Assembly (NCBI GenBank): GCA_019739335.1
Contig: CP073261.1
Location: forward strand, 372,001-436,000
Length of the DNA: 64,000 bases
Direction: 5' to 3'
Source of the DNA: Erythrobacter sp.
Lineage (GTDB): Bacteria; Pseudomonadota; Alphaproteobacteria; Sphingomonadales; Sphingomonadaceae
The notes below the pieces were generated by a model, which was not told where the DNA came from, searched no databases, and saw nothing but the letters and a program-made list of their open reading frames with translations. Positions within the stretch are counted from its first letter, which is position 1. Each line of letters starts with the position of its first letter. This document shows, piece after piece, positions 33,853 to 42,602 of this stretch. Both the position numbers and the translations under genes were made by a program.

Positions 33853-35840
33853 AGGAGCCCGAAGCTCCGCATGAACCCGATGATGCGCGTATACTCATTG
33901 TCGACGACGACGAGCGAAACCTGCTCGCCTTGTCCGAGACCTTGAAGTCGCTTGCGTCGGTTACCTGCGTATCCTCCGGGAAAGATGCCCTGCGCGAGCT
34001 ACTTCGCCATGAATTCTCGGTGATCCTGCTCGACGTCTATATGCCGGAGATGGACGGCTACGAAACCGCCGCTGTCATCCGTGAACGTGCCCAGACCGCA
34101 CAGGTACCGATCATCTTCCTTTCGGCGGTCAACAAGGAAACATCCCACCTGATCCGCGGGTATGAAATGGGCGCGGTCGATTACGTCTTCAAACCAGTCG
34201 ATCCCGTAATCCTCAAGACGAAGGTCGGCGTTTTCGTCGATCTGTACAATGCCCGCCGCCAGGTAGAGCATCAGGCGCAGCTCGAAAGCAACTTGCGCGA
34301 GGCGCATCTGCGCGAGCAGCTCGATCGCATCGCGGCTGAACGCAAGCTGGAAGATAGCGAGCGGCGGCAGGCGACGGTGCTTAAATCACTCCCGATGGCA
34401 ATATACGAATGTCCCAGTGGTGCGCCGCAACTCGAGCGCGGCTTCGTCGGCGGTGACCTGGAGTATTTTGTCGGCGAAGCGGCGAGCGAAGTCATGGCGG
34501 GTGCTCGGCGGTTCGATGAATGGGTCCACCCGGATGACCTCGCTTCCTATGCAGCGAACGATGAGGACACAGGCGACGCAGTGACCATCGAATATCGCTT
34601 CACCGGGCCGGATGGCCGCAAGAGGCATCTGATCGATCAACGCACCAAGGTATCGGGCGGCTCCCGCGGTCCACAATGGGCCGGAACGATACTCGATATT
34701 ACCGACCGTAAGGAGCTTGAAGAAAAGCTGGTCCATGCCGGAAAGCTCGATGCACTGGGTCAGCTGACCGGCGGGGTCGCACATGACTTCAACAACTTGC
34801 TTGCCGCGATATTGGGGGGCCTGAACATCCTGCAACGGCGGCTGCAGCTGGAAGATCCTGAAAGACGCATAGTCGACCAGATGAACCTGGCTGCCGAGCG
34901 TGGGACGCAACTGGTGAAGCGCCTGATGAGCTTTGCTCGGCGCCAGGAACTGAAGCCTGCGAGCGTAGATCCCCGCGATCTCTGCACCACTGTGGCTGGG
35001 CTTGTCGAACACGCTTTGGGAGACCGCGTCACCGCAAACTGGAATTGCGAGGACACCGAACTCAACATCTACGCAGATTGCGCTCAGCTTGAGCTGGCGC
35101 TGATGAACCTGGTCGTCAACGCCCGCGATGCCATGCCAGACGGGGGCGAGGTCGACATAACCATTTCTGAATCACCGGCCGGGGCGAGGTTGTATCCTGC
35201 GTTGATCATCCGGGTAAGCGATACCGGGACGGGAATGAGCGAAAAGACCCTGCAAAAAGTCACTGAACCGTTCTTCACCACCAAGGAAACCGGAAAAGGT
35301 ACTGGTCTTGGGCTGTCGATGGTTGCTGGCTTTGTCGACCAGTCGGGCGGCGAACTCGAGATCACGAGCACCCTCGGGGCGGGAACAGTAATCGAAATGG
35401 CGCTTCCGGCAACTCCGCGTTCCTCGAATGTCGATGCAGAGGGAAAATGCGAGGCGTTGTCATTTTTCAATGGCAAGAACCTGGCATTGATCGATGATGA
35501 CGAGGGAGTGCGTGTGGTGCTTTCGGAACAACTCCGCGATGTGGGAGCGCACGTGGTGGCGTTTGCATCGGGTCAAGAGGCAATCGAGGTCATCAAAAGC
35601 GGCGACGGGAATTTCGACCTTGTGATCTCCGATTTTGCCATGCCGGATCTCGATGGGCTCGAAACGCTGCAAAAAATAAAGGGGATCGCCCCAAAGGCCG
35701 CCCGCGTCCTGATGACCGGCAACACCAATCACAGTAAGCTGTCGGATTTAAGCGAGATCCCTTTGGTGCACAAGCCGGTTAATCTACAAACGCTTGTCAA
35801 TATTTGCTTTAAATTAGGCGAAAAAGCAGAATCCCCCTGA
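33849..35840 (+). CDS. hybrid sensor kinase REC-PAS-HisKA-HATPase-REC
   Basis: A 663-residue soluble protein. The N-terminal receiver (about 12-130) has D62 in LLDVYMPEMDG. A coiled coil links to a PAS domain (about 180-290). The HisKA helix holds H312 in GGVAHDFNNLLAAI, followed by HATPase (LMNLVVNARDAM, DTGTGMS, GTGLGLSM). The C-terminal receiver has D595 in VISDFAMPDLDG. The GGVAHDFNNLL H-box type is frequent in kinases that pass phosphate to their own receiver. The start overlaps the stop of the poly-HAMP kinase, so the N-terminal receiver is a likely phosphoryl acceptor from that kinase. No output DNA-binding domain. Cytoplasmic. Confidence 0.92.
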   Translation: MKEPEAPHEPDDARILIVDDDERNLLALSETLKSLASVTCVSSGKDALRELLRHEFSVILLDVYMPEMDGYETAAVIRERAQTAQVPIIFLSAVNKETSHLIRGYEMGAVDYVFKPVDPVILKTKVGVFVDLYNARRQVEHQAQLESNLREAHLREQLDRIAAERKLEDSERRQATVLKSLPMAIYECPSGAPQLERGFVGGDLEYFVGEAASEVMAGARRFDEWVHPDDLASYAANDEDTGDAVTIEYRFTGPDGRKRHLIDQRTKVSGGSRGPQWAGTILDITDRKELEEKLVHAGKLDALGQLTGGVAHDFNNLLAAILGGLNILQRRLQLEDPERRIVDQMNLAAERGTQLVKRLMSFARRQELKPASVDPRDLCTTVAGLVEHALGDRVTANWNCEDTELNIYADCAQLELALMNLVVNARDAMPDGGEVDITISESPAGARLYPALIIRVSDTGTGMSEKTLQKVTEPFFTTKETGKGTGLGLSMVAGFVDQSGGELEITSTLGAGTVIEMALPATPRSSNVDAEGKCEALSFFNGKNLALIDDDEGVRVVLSEQLRDVGAHVVAFASGQEAIEVIKSGDGNFDLVISDFAMPDLDGLETLQKIKGIAPKAARVLMTGNTNHSKLSDLSEIPLVHKPVNLQTLVNICFKLGEKAESP

Positions 35841-36025
35841 GATGGATTTCAGAATTCTATCGTTAGAAACTCTATAATGTAACTGCTTGATGATACATTT
35901 GGATTGCAGCGCGCATAAGCTTCCTATTCGTTGAGGCTGGTATCTTCGCATCTCAGGACATGTAGGGGAGGCACTGATGTTTACGACCTTTGGGTGCTGC
36001 CGTGTCGTCTCGCTGCGTACTGGGC

Positions 36026-36628
36026 TTACCGACACGACTCCGCCACAGCCTCGCGCCATGTCACAGCGCCTGCTGGCGACTGGTGCAGTCCGTCCGACGT
36101 TTCGTAGGCAATCGGTGGAACCAGCACCGCGCCGTGCTTGTCGGCCAGTTCCACCAGCGCGGCGTTGAACGGCGCGGCTTCCGCTTGCATGGCCGGAAGT
36201 GAAACGACAATCAGCGGGCGTGGCAGATTGCCCAGCAATCTGTCCATTTCCTCGCGCCAGGCCGCCAGCGACATGCCCCGGCGCGCGTCGTTTGTGCCAA
36301 GCGCCACCATAGTCAGTTCCGGTTGGAGGGAACGCGCCAGCTCCGGCCCCGCCTCCACCATATCGGAAAGGCGCGCCATCGAAACACCCGCATTGAAGAC
36401 TGGCAGGCCGCACAAGGTCTGAAACCCGGAGCGCTCGGTCAAGCTGTCCCCGATCAGCAAGGCCCCGCCCTGCGGTGTGCGCTGCGCTTGCTCGGTCAGC
36501 ACCCAGGCACGGCGCAGGATATACTGCTCGCGTTCGTCGGGAGCGGACCAGCGGCCCGCCGCAAAACCTCCGGTCAATGCCCCGATAAGTGCTACGCCGA
36601 TGCCCCCTGCGAGGAATAGCTTGTTCAC
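36026..36628 (-). CDS. SGNH/GDSL-type hydrolase
   Basis: A 200-residue esterase-like protein. An N-terminal hydrophobic segment (LFLAGGIGVALIGALTGGFAAG) acts as a signal or membrane anchor, so it works in the envelope. Catalytic S62 is in LIGDSLTERSG (block I), the block III motif is GTND (111-114), and D179/H182 are in SDGLHQSP (block V). The GTG at 36628 has AGG nine bases upstream; the GTG at 36637 would add three residues. The substrate is unknown; the family includes lipases and acyl-carbohydrate esterases. It stands alone between the kinase operon and the helicase. Confidence 0.83.
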   Translation of the reverse strand: MNKLFLAGGIGVALIGALTGGFAAGRWSAPDEREQYILRRAWVLTEQAQRTPQGGALLIGDSLTERSGFQTLCGLPVFNAGVSMARLSDMVEAGPELARSLQPELTMVALGTNDARRGMSLAAWREEMDRLLGNLPRPLIVVSLPAMQAEAAPFNAALVELADKHGAVLVPPIAYETSDGLHQSPAGAVTWREAVAESCR

Positions 36629-36937
36629 GAGACACACCTACCCCCCAACCCGCACGCCTGCAACAGACGGATCCGATCCGCGCAGTCGGTGGAGGCTGGG
36701 CCGCGTCAAGTTGGGCCAGTCGCGCCACCTCCACGCGAGCGCAGTCGGCAACTAGGGTAACGAGAGAGCCAAGGGGAATATTCGGCAACGCGTCGATTTC
36801 GCCTTGATGGACGAGCAATGCTGCGTTCGCCACGCACTCCAGCAAGGGGGAACCGGTCACCATGCCGGTCCCAGAGAGACGCAGGCAGCCTGAGCGCAAA
36901 ATCAGTAGACAGCGGGCGAACTACCGCGCCTTTCCCC
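36629..36937. other. 309-bp intergenic stretch, no confident gene
   Basis: It contains a minus-strand open frame starting near 36899 (MRSGCLRLSGTGMVTG) that runs on into the SGNH gene in another frame. The part around ALPNIPLGSLVTLVADCARV looks somewhat coding-like, but there is no ribosome site or sensible stop, so it could be a decayed gene. No terminator or promoter is clear. Confidence 0.4.
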
Positions 36938-38782
36938 TCACCTCGGCTTCACAAACCCCTTGCGCGGCTTGCCCTTGCCCGCTTGCGGCGGGCCGGGAGG
37001 CGTGCGCGGTTCAGTGCGGCGGGGGGGCTTGCCGTCGCGGGGCGGGAAGCCGCCGTCGTTGCCCTTGCGGTGCGGCTTCTTGGGGCGCGGGTTGACGCGG
37101 GCACCCGCTCCGGGGGAGCCGCTGCGGCCATCGCGGCCTGAGGATTCGCGCGGGGGTTCGCCCGACGGCTGGATGTTGACCTCGCGGCCATCGCCCTCGC
37201 CTTCCTCGGGCGATCCGGCAGTGCGCAGCAGCGCGTCGCCGAACTTCTCGGCAATCGCGCGGGGCACCTGGAAATAGGTTTCCTGCGGGCCAATCCGGAT
37301 CGCGCCGATTTCGTTGCGGGTAATGTGCCCACGGCGACACAGCAGCGGCAAGATCCAGCGCGGATCGGCGTTCTGCCGCCGGCCGATATCCATGCGGAAC
37401 CACACCACGTCTTCGAAGCCGGGGCGATGGCGATCGGCCTGCGCGGCGCGCTGCGCATCGGGCGTGTTGGCGATCAGCTCTTCCGGTTCGGGCAGCTTGG
37501 CGCGGTGCGCGTGGACGAGCATGGCGGCAATATCCTGCGGGCTGCGTTCGGCGAGCAGGCGCTCGGCCAGTTCGCGGTCCGCATCTTCCACCTCGACCGG
37601 TCGCAAAAGCGTTTCGAGCAAGCGTTCGTGATCCTTGGCCACAATCGCATCGCGATCCGGCGCGGAAATCCATTCGGCATTGATCTTGGCCTGCCGCAGC
37701 ATTCCTTCCACCCGCTTGCGCCGGGTGAACGGCACCACGATCACCGCCGTGCCCTTTTTGCCCGCGCGCCCGGTGCGGCCCGAACGGTGCTGGAGCGTTT
37801 CGGCATCGCGCGGCACTTCGACATGGACGACGAGGCTGAGGCTCGGCAGATCGATCCCGCGCGAAGCGACATCGGTGGCGACGCAGACCCGCGCGCGCCG
37901 GTCGCGCAGTGCCTGCAGCGCCTGATTGCGCTCGCTCTGCGAGTGCTCGCCCGACAGCGCCACCACGCCGAACCCGCGTTCCTGCAATGTGGCGTGGAGA
38001 TGGCGGACATTGTCGCGCGTGGCGCAGAACAGCATCGCCGTATCGGCTTCGTGAAAGCGCAGCAGGTTTACCACCGCATTCTCGATTTCGGACGGCGAAA
38101 CGGTCATCGCCTGATAGGTGATGTCGCCGTGCCCGCGTTCTGCGCCAATGGTGGCGATCCGCAGCGAATCGCGCTGGTAGCGGCGGGCGAGCGCCTCGAT
38201 CGGGCGCGGCATGGTGGCGGAGAACAGCAGGGTGCGGCGGCCCTCGGGGGTCGCGTCGAGAATTTCCTCGAGCTCCTCGCGGAAACCCATGTCGAGCATT
38301 TCGTCGGCTTCATCGAGCACCACGGCGGCAAGTGCCGAAAGATCGAGCGCCCCGCGTTCGAGATGATCGCGCAGGCGGCCCGGCGTGCCGACCACGATGG
38401 TCGCGCCCGATTGCAGCGCGCGGCGTTCCTGCGAGGGGTTCATTCCGCCGACGCAGGTGGCAATCCGCGCCCCGGCCTTCTGGTAGAGCCATGCAAGTTC
38501 GCGGCTGACCTGCAAGGCCAGTTCGCGCGTAGGGGCGATCACCAGCGCCAGCGGCGATCCGGCCTGCCGCACGCGCCCGTCCTCGCCCAGCACCTGCTCG
38601 GCCATGGCCAGCCCGAAGGCGACCGTCTTGCCCGATCCGGTCTGAGCGGACACCACCAGGTCACGGCCCTGCGCCTGAGGTTCGAGCACAGCGGCCTGCA
38701 CCGGCGTGGGCGCTGCATAGCCGCGCTGCGCAAGCGCATCGGCGAGGCCGGGGGAAAGTTCGGGGAAGGTCAGTTCGGTCAT
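36938..38782 (-). CDS. DEAD-box ATP-dependent RNA helicase (DeaD/DbpA type)
   Basis: A 614-residue RNA helicase. Core motifs are all visible: Walker A AQTGSGKT (46-53), PTRELA, VGTPGRL, DEAD in VVLDEADEML, SAT in LFSATMP, and HRSGRTGRAG. After the core (to about 380) comes a linker and a DbpA-type RNA-binding domain (about 480-540; ILPLLCRRGHITRNEIG, ETYFQVP), then a Gly/Pro/Lys/Arg-rich disordered tail (KPHRKGNDGGFPP). The ATG at 38782 begins MTELTFPEL. Such helicases help ribosome assembly and cold adaptation. Cytoplasmic. Confidence 0.92.
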   Translation of the reverse strand: MTELTFPELSPGLADALAQRGYAAPTPVQAAVLEPQAQGRDLVVSAQTGSGKTVAFGLAMAEQVLGEDGRVRQAGSPLALVIAPTRELALQVSRELAWLYQKAGARIATCVGGMNPSQERRALQSGATIVVGTPGRLRDHLERGALDLSALAAVVLDEADEMLDMGFREELEEILDATPEGRRTLLFSATMPRPIEALARRYQRDSLRIATIGAERGHGDITYQAMTVSPSEIENAVVNLLRFHEADTAMLFCATRDNVRHLHATLQERGFGVVALSGEHSQSERNQALQALRDRRARVCVATDVASRGIDLPSLSLVVHVEVPRDAETLQHRSGRTGRAGKKGTAVIVVPFTRRKRVEGMLRQAKINAEWISAPDRDAIVAKDHERLLETLLRPVEVEDADRELAERLLAERSPQDIAAMLVHAHRAKLPEPEELIANTPDAQRAAQADRHRPGFEDVVWFRMDIGRRQNADPRWILPLLCRRGHITRNEIGAIRIGPQETYFQVPRAIAEKFGDALLRTAGSPEEGEGDGREVNIQPSGEPPRESSGRDGRSGSPGAGARVNPRPKKPHRKGNDGGFPPRDGKPPRRTEPRTPPGPPQAGKGKPRKGFVKPR

Positions 38783-38953
38783 GATTAGGCACTTTTCGGG
38801 CAATAGCGACGCGGCACCACGGGAGTGGCGCGGGCGTGGCGGAATTTGGCGGAACGGCACGGACGGGCTCGGTTCTTCGTCTGCCGACACGCGCCCCTTA
38901 CACGCAAAAATGCGTTTTGGCTTGGATAATTTGTGCAGGTGCTAACTGGGGAG

Positions 38954-39214
38954 CTAATCCGGCTCGGCAGCGGCCAGCATGTCCATCAGATTTCGGGCGG
39001 CCTCGCGGTCCTCTGCCTGGGCGAAAGCGACATCCAGATCGGGCGCGGAATCGAGCATATAGAGCACGCTCCACAGCGCGAACCGCCGCCCCCGGTCCTT
39101 TTCCAGCCCCAGATCGACCAGCATCCGCTCGACCCCGGCGGGCAGGGCGGCGGGTCCGACCTTGGCGAGGTCCGGGGTGCCGAAATAGCGTTGCAGCAGA
39201 TCGCCCATGTCCAT
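38954..39214 (-). CDS. conserved hypothetical protein
   Basis: An 86-residue soluble, largely helical and acidic protein (LLQRYFGTPDLAKVG, RRFALWSVLYMLDSAPDLD, AARNLMDMLAAAEPD). No domain is recognised. Codon use matches the surrounding genes and no competing frame is plausible, so it is probably real. It lies divergent from the ABC-F gene and 171 bases upstream of the helicase on the same strand. The function is unknown. Confidence 0.65.
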   Translation of the reverse strand: MDMGDLLQRYFGTPDLAKVGPAALPAGVERMLVDLGLEKDRGRRFALWSVLYMLDSAPDLDVAFAQAEDREAARNLMDMLAAAEPD

Positions 39215-39289
39215 GCGCGGGCCTTAGTCGAATGTGCCTTGGCATGGAAACCATTTGGCTAAACCCGCCATACTGCTAGGGGGCCGCCC

Positions 39290-41131
39290 ATGCTTACGAT
39301 TGACGGCCTTACCGTCCGGCTTGGCGGCCGGCCCATCCTCGAACGCGCCAGCGCCACTGTGCCGCAGGGCGCGCGCGTCGGGCTGATTGGCCGCAATGGA
39401 GCGGGCAAGTCCACGCTGATGAAGGCAATGATCGGCGAAATCGAACCCGACGAGGGCGAGATCTCGCGCCCCTCGCGCGCGCGGATCGGCTACATCGCGC
39501 AGGAAGCGCCGAGCGGCTCCGCCACCCCCGAACAACTGGTGCTGGCCGCCGATACCGAGCGCGAGAGCCTGCTCGCCGAGGCCGAGACCTGCACCGATGC
39601 TGAGCGCCTCTGCGAAGTTCACGAGCGCCTACTCGCCATCGATGCCTACAGTGCCCCGGCGCGGGCGGCGAAGATCCTCAACGGGCTGGGTTTCGATGAG
39701 GAAATGCAGCAGCGCCCGGTGGACAGTTTTTCGGGTGGCTGGAAAATGCGCATTGCGCTGGGCGCGCTGCTGTTCTCGGAGCCCGACATCCTGCTGCTGG
39801 ACGAACCTTCGAACCACCTCGATCTCGAAGCAACGCTGTGGCTGGAGAACTTCCTCAAGTCCTACCCCGCCACCTTGCTGGTCATCAGCCACGAGCGCGA
39901 CCTGCTCAACAAGGTGGTCGATCACATCCTCCACCTGCAGGGCGGAAAGTTGACGTTGTACACCGGCGGCTACGATGCTTTCGAGAAGCAGCGGGCTGAG
40001 CGCGCGGCGCAGCTGGCCGCGGCCAAGGCATCGCAGGATGCGCAGCGGGCGCGGCTACAGGACTATGTCGCACGCAATTCGGCCCGCGCCTCCACCGCCA
40101 AGCAGGCGCAATCGCGCGCCAAGATGCTGGCCAAGATGCAGCCGATCGCCGCGCTGATCGACGATCCTTCGCTGACATTCGATTTCCCCGATCCAGAGGA
40201 ACTGCGTTCGCCGATGATCCAGCTGGAGCACGCGGCGGTCGGCTATGGCGCAGCGCCGCCGGTGCTGGCGAAGCTCAACCTGCGGATCGACGCGGATGAC
40301 CGGATCGCGCTGCTGGGGCGCAACGGTAACGGCAAAACCACCCTCGCCCGACTGCTGGCGGCGCAGCTTTCCCCCGCCGAGGGCGGCATGATGGCTCCCG
40401 GCAAGATGAAGGTCGGCTATTTCACCCAGTACCAGGTGGAGGAACTGGCGAGCGACGAGACTCCGCTGGCACTGATGACGCGCGCGATGGACGGCAAGAG
40501 CCCCGGCGCGGTGCGGGCGCAACTGGGGCGGTTCGGCTTTTCCGGCGCGCGGGCCGAGCAACGGGTGGAGAAACTGTCCGGCGGGGAACGCGCGCGGCTG
40601 GCGCTGGCGATCATCACCCGCGACGCACCCCACCTGCTGATCCTCGACGAACCGACCAACCACTTGGATGTCGATGCCCGTGAAGCGCTGATCCAGGCGC
40701 TGAACGGCTATTCGGGGGCGGTGATACTCATCAGCCACGATCGGCACATGGTGGAATTGACCGCCGACCGGCTGGTGCTGGTCGATAACGGCACCGCGCG
40801 CGAATATGCGGGGAGCATGGAGGATTACATCGACTTCGTACTGGGGCGCAACCAGCCGAAGCCCGCCAAGCCTGCGGTGAAGCCCGGCGGCGGGAATGCG
40901 GCGAAGAATGCCTCGCGCGCGAAGTTCATCCGGTCCGAACAGCAGAAGAGCGAAAAGGCGATTGCCAGGCTGACGGCGCAAATTGCAGAGATCGACGCGG
41001 AACTTGTGTCGGTTGGCGGCAAGCGGGCGGATGAACTGCACCGCACCCGCACCCAGGCTGGCGAGAAGCTGGCAAAGGCCGAGGCCGACTGGATGGCAGC
41101 GGCAGAGCAGCTTGAGGCTTTGGGCGAGTAG
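39290..41131 (+). CDS. ABC-F family ATPase (ribosome-associated type)
   Basis: A 613-residue protein with two ABC ATPase domains and no membrane segment. Domain 1: Walker A GRNGAGKST (about 36), signature FSGGWKMR, Walker B ILLLDEPSNHLDLEA. The linker (about 235-290) is charged and helical. Domain 2: GRNGNGKTT, signature LSGGERARLAL, Walker B LLILDEPTNHLDVDA. A C-terminal coiled coil follows (from about 525; EQQKSEKAIARLTAQIAEID). The layout is that of YheS/Uup-type ABC-F proteins, which act on ribosomes or in DNA/RNA transactions. Convergent with the methyltransferase gene, four bases apart. Cytoplasmic. Confidence 0.92.
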   Translation: MLTIDGLTVRLGGRPILERASATVPQGARVGLIGRNGAGKSTLMKAMIGEIEPDEGEISRPSRARIGYIAQEAPSGSATPEQLVLAADTERESLLAEAETCTDAERLCEVHERLLAIDAYSAPARAAKILNGLGFDEEMQQRPVDSFSGGWKMRIALGALLFSEPDILLLDEPSNHLDLEATLWLENFLKSYPATLLVISHERDLLNKVVDHILHLQGGKLTLYTGGYDAFEKQRAERAAQLAAAKASQDAQRARLQDYVARNSARASTAKQAQSRAKMLAKMQPIAALIDDPSLTFDFPDPEELRSPMIQLEHAAVGYGAAPPVLAKLNLRIDADDRIALLGRNGNGKTTLARLLAAQLSPAEGGMMAPGKMKVGYFTQYQVEELASDETPLALMTRAMDGKSPGAVRAQLGRFGFSGARAEQRVEKLSGGERARLALAIITRDAPHLLILDEPTNHLDVDAREALIQALNGYSGAVILISHDRHMVELTADRLVLVDNGTAREYAGSMEDYIDFVLGRNQPKPAKPAVKPGGGNAAKNASRAKFIRSEQQKSEKAIARLTAQIAEIDAELVSVGGKRADELHRTRTQAGEKLAKAEADWMAAAEQLEALGE

Positions 41132-41135
41132 CCAG

Positions 41136-42539
41136 CTACCGCAGCATCAGCGCCGCCTTAGCCAATTGCTCCACAGCCGCACTGGCAGAAACTTCGCCAC
41201 CATAGTCGCTCGCACCCCAGTCACGTTCCAGCGTAGCGCGATCGCGGGTGCCATCGAGCAGCGAAAGGAAATGGCGCGGCCCCGGCTGCATCGTCACGAC
41301 CTTGAGATCGAGCGAAAACAGGATCGGCATTCCCAGCACAACCTGCGCCCGTACCAGCGGACTGGCTTCCGGCCGCTCCCCGGGTTCGACGGTGCCGGGA
41401 AAAGGCAGCGCGTGGAAATTGATGATGCCGTTGCGATAGAGATCGAGCAGCGCCTCGCAGTGTTCGGCTGAAGCGGCAAACTGCGCCAGGGGCAACCGCA
41501 CCGGCCAGGCCTTGCCTAGCGCTTCGAGGAAATCGGCGAGCGCCGGATCGGAGATCTCGAACGGGCCTTCTTCGTGCTGGAATTCGGTCGGGCCGGTCCG
41601 GTCGAGGCGGGCGCTGGCGACCAGCTCGGCAAACGCGGTTGCATCAAGTGTGCGGGCCACAGCGCGCCCTTTGCGCACGAAAAGCGACTGGTGGAAGAAG
41701 GCGGCAACCTCGTAATCGCTCGCCTGTGCGGCGGCCACGACAGCCGCATCGTCCATCGCCTGACCCGGCATTCCGTCGCCTACCATCTTGGGCACGGCAT
41801 CGTTGAGGAAGGCGAGATTGTGTCGCCCCGCCGCCTCCACCACTGCGGTGAGCGACTGCGGCGCATAGCTTTCGCCCAGTTCATCGTGGAACAGCGAGCC
41901 GTCGTTTTTCGCCAGCATCGGTTCGGCCACCTTGCGCAGGGCTTGCAGAACCACGCGTTCATTCTCGCGCGGGGCGGAGAAATTCCGCAGGACCTCGCGC
42001 GCCTTGGCGATCCGCGCCTCGCCCTCAAGCCCTTGAGAGGCATGGCGAATCATGTCCCGCACCGCCATCCGGAGATAGCCGCCGGGCAGCGCGTTATAGC
42101 TTACGAAAGCGATGCCTTCGGGCGACAGGACCCGGTCGATCAGCCGCCACATCGCCGCCTGCACCGCTTCGGGAACCCAGGCGTAAAGCCCATGCGCGAT
42201 CACGTAATCGTAAGTGCCGGTCGCATTGTCCGCCCAGTCGAGCAGGTCGCCCACCACCACCTCGACATTGCCCAACCCAGCCTGCGCCACCAGCGCCTGC
42301 CCCCGCGCAACCGCCTCGCGCGAAAGGTCGAAACTGGTGAAATGCGCCTCCGGCAGACCCGCCGCCATCCCCGCCAGATTGAGCCCGTCCCCACCCGCGA
42401 TCTCCAGCACCCGGCAGGTACGCGGATCGGGCGCGGAAAGGCCATGCAGTCGCGCCAGCGCAGCGAGATGCGCCGGATGGGTGGAGGGATAGGTGGCGGC
42501 AGGATACTCCACCGCGTCGTAACTCGTCTGCTCGCTCAT
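41136..42539 (-). CDS. SAM-dependent methyltransferase with regulatory domain
   Basis: A 467-residue protein. The N-terminal class I methyltransferase domain (about 30-190) has motif I CRVLEIAGGDGLNLAGMA and FTSFDLSREAVARGQ. A helical second domain (about 210-310) follows, typical of the 'methyltransferase regulatory domain' family, and a winged-type C-terminal part (LPLAQFAASAEHCEALLDLY). The substrate is unknown. The ATG at 42539 lies 63 bases after the UDP-glucose dehydrogenase stop on the same strand, so the two may share a transcript. Cytoplasmic. Confidence 0.85.
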   Translation of the reverse strand: MSEQTSYDAVEYPAATYPSTHPAHLAALARLHGLSAPDPRTCRVLEIAGGDGLNLAGMAAGLPEAHFTSFDLSREAVARGQALVAQAGLGNVEVVVGDLLDWADNATGTYDYVIAHGLYAWVPEAVQAAMWRLIDRVLSPEGIAFVSYNALPGGYLRMAVRDMIRHASQGLEGEARIAKAREVLRNFSAPRENERVVLQALRKVAEPMLAKNDGSLFHDELGESYAPQSLTAVVEAAGRHNLAFLNDAVPKMVGDGMPGQAMDDAAVVAAAQASDYEVAAFFHQSLFVRKGRAVARTLDATAFAELVASARLDRTGPTEFQHEEGPFEISDPALADFLEALGKAWPVRLPLAQFAASAEHCEALLDLYRNGIINFHALPFPGTVEPGERPEASPLVRAQVVLGMPILFSLDLKVVTMQPGPRHFLSLLDGTRDRATLERDWGASDYGGEVSASAAVEQLAKAALMLR

Positions 42540-42602
42540 CGAAGCCCCCCTCGTCCAGAGGCAAGGACTAACCGATTCACCTGCGGCTGTCTTGCCCCTC
42601 GA

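Noticed and set aside
35977..36168. A 63-codon plus-strand frame with a good GGGGAGG ribosome site
   Set aside because: Most of it is antisense to the SGNH hydrolase and the product is low-complexity Pro/Arg; the ribosome site alone is not enough.
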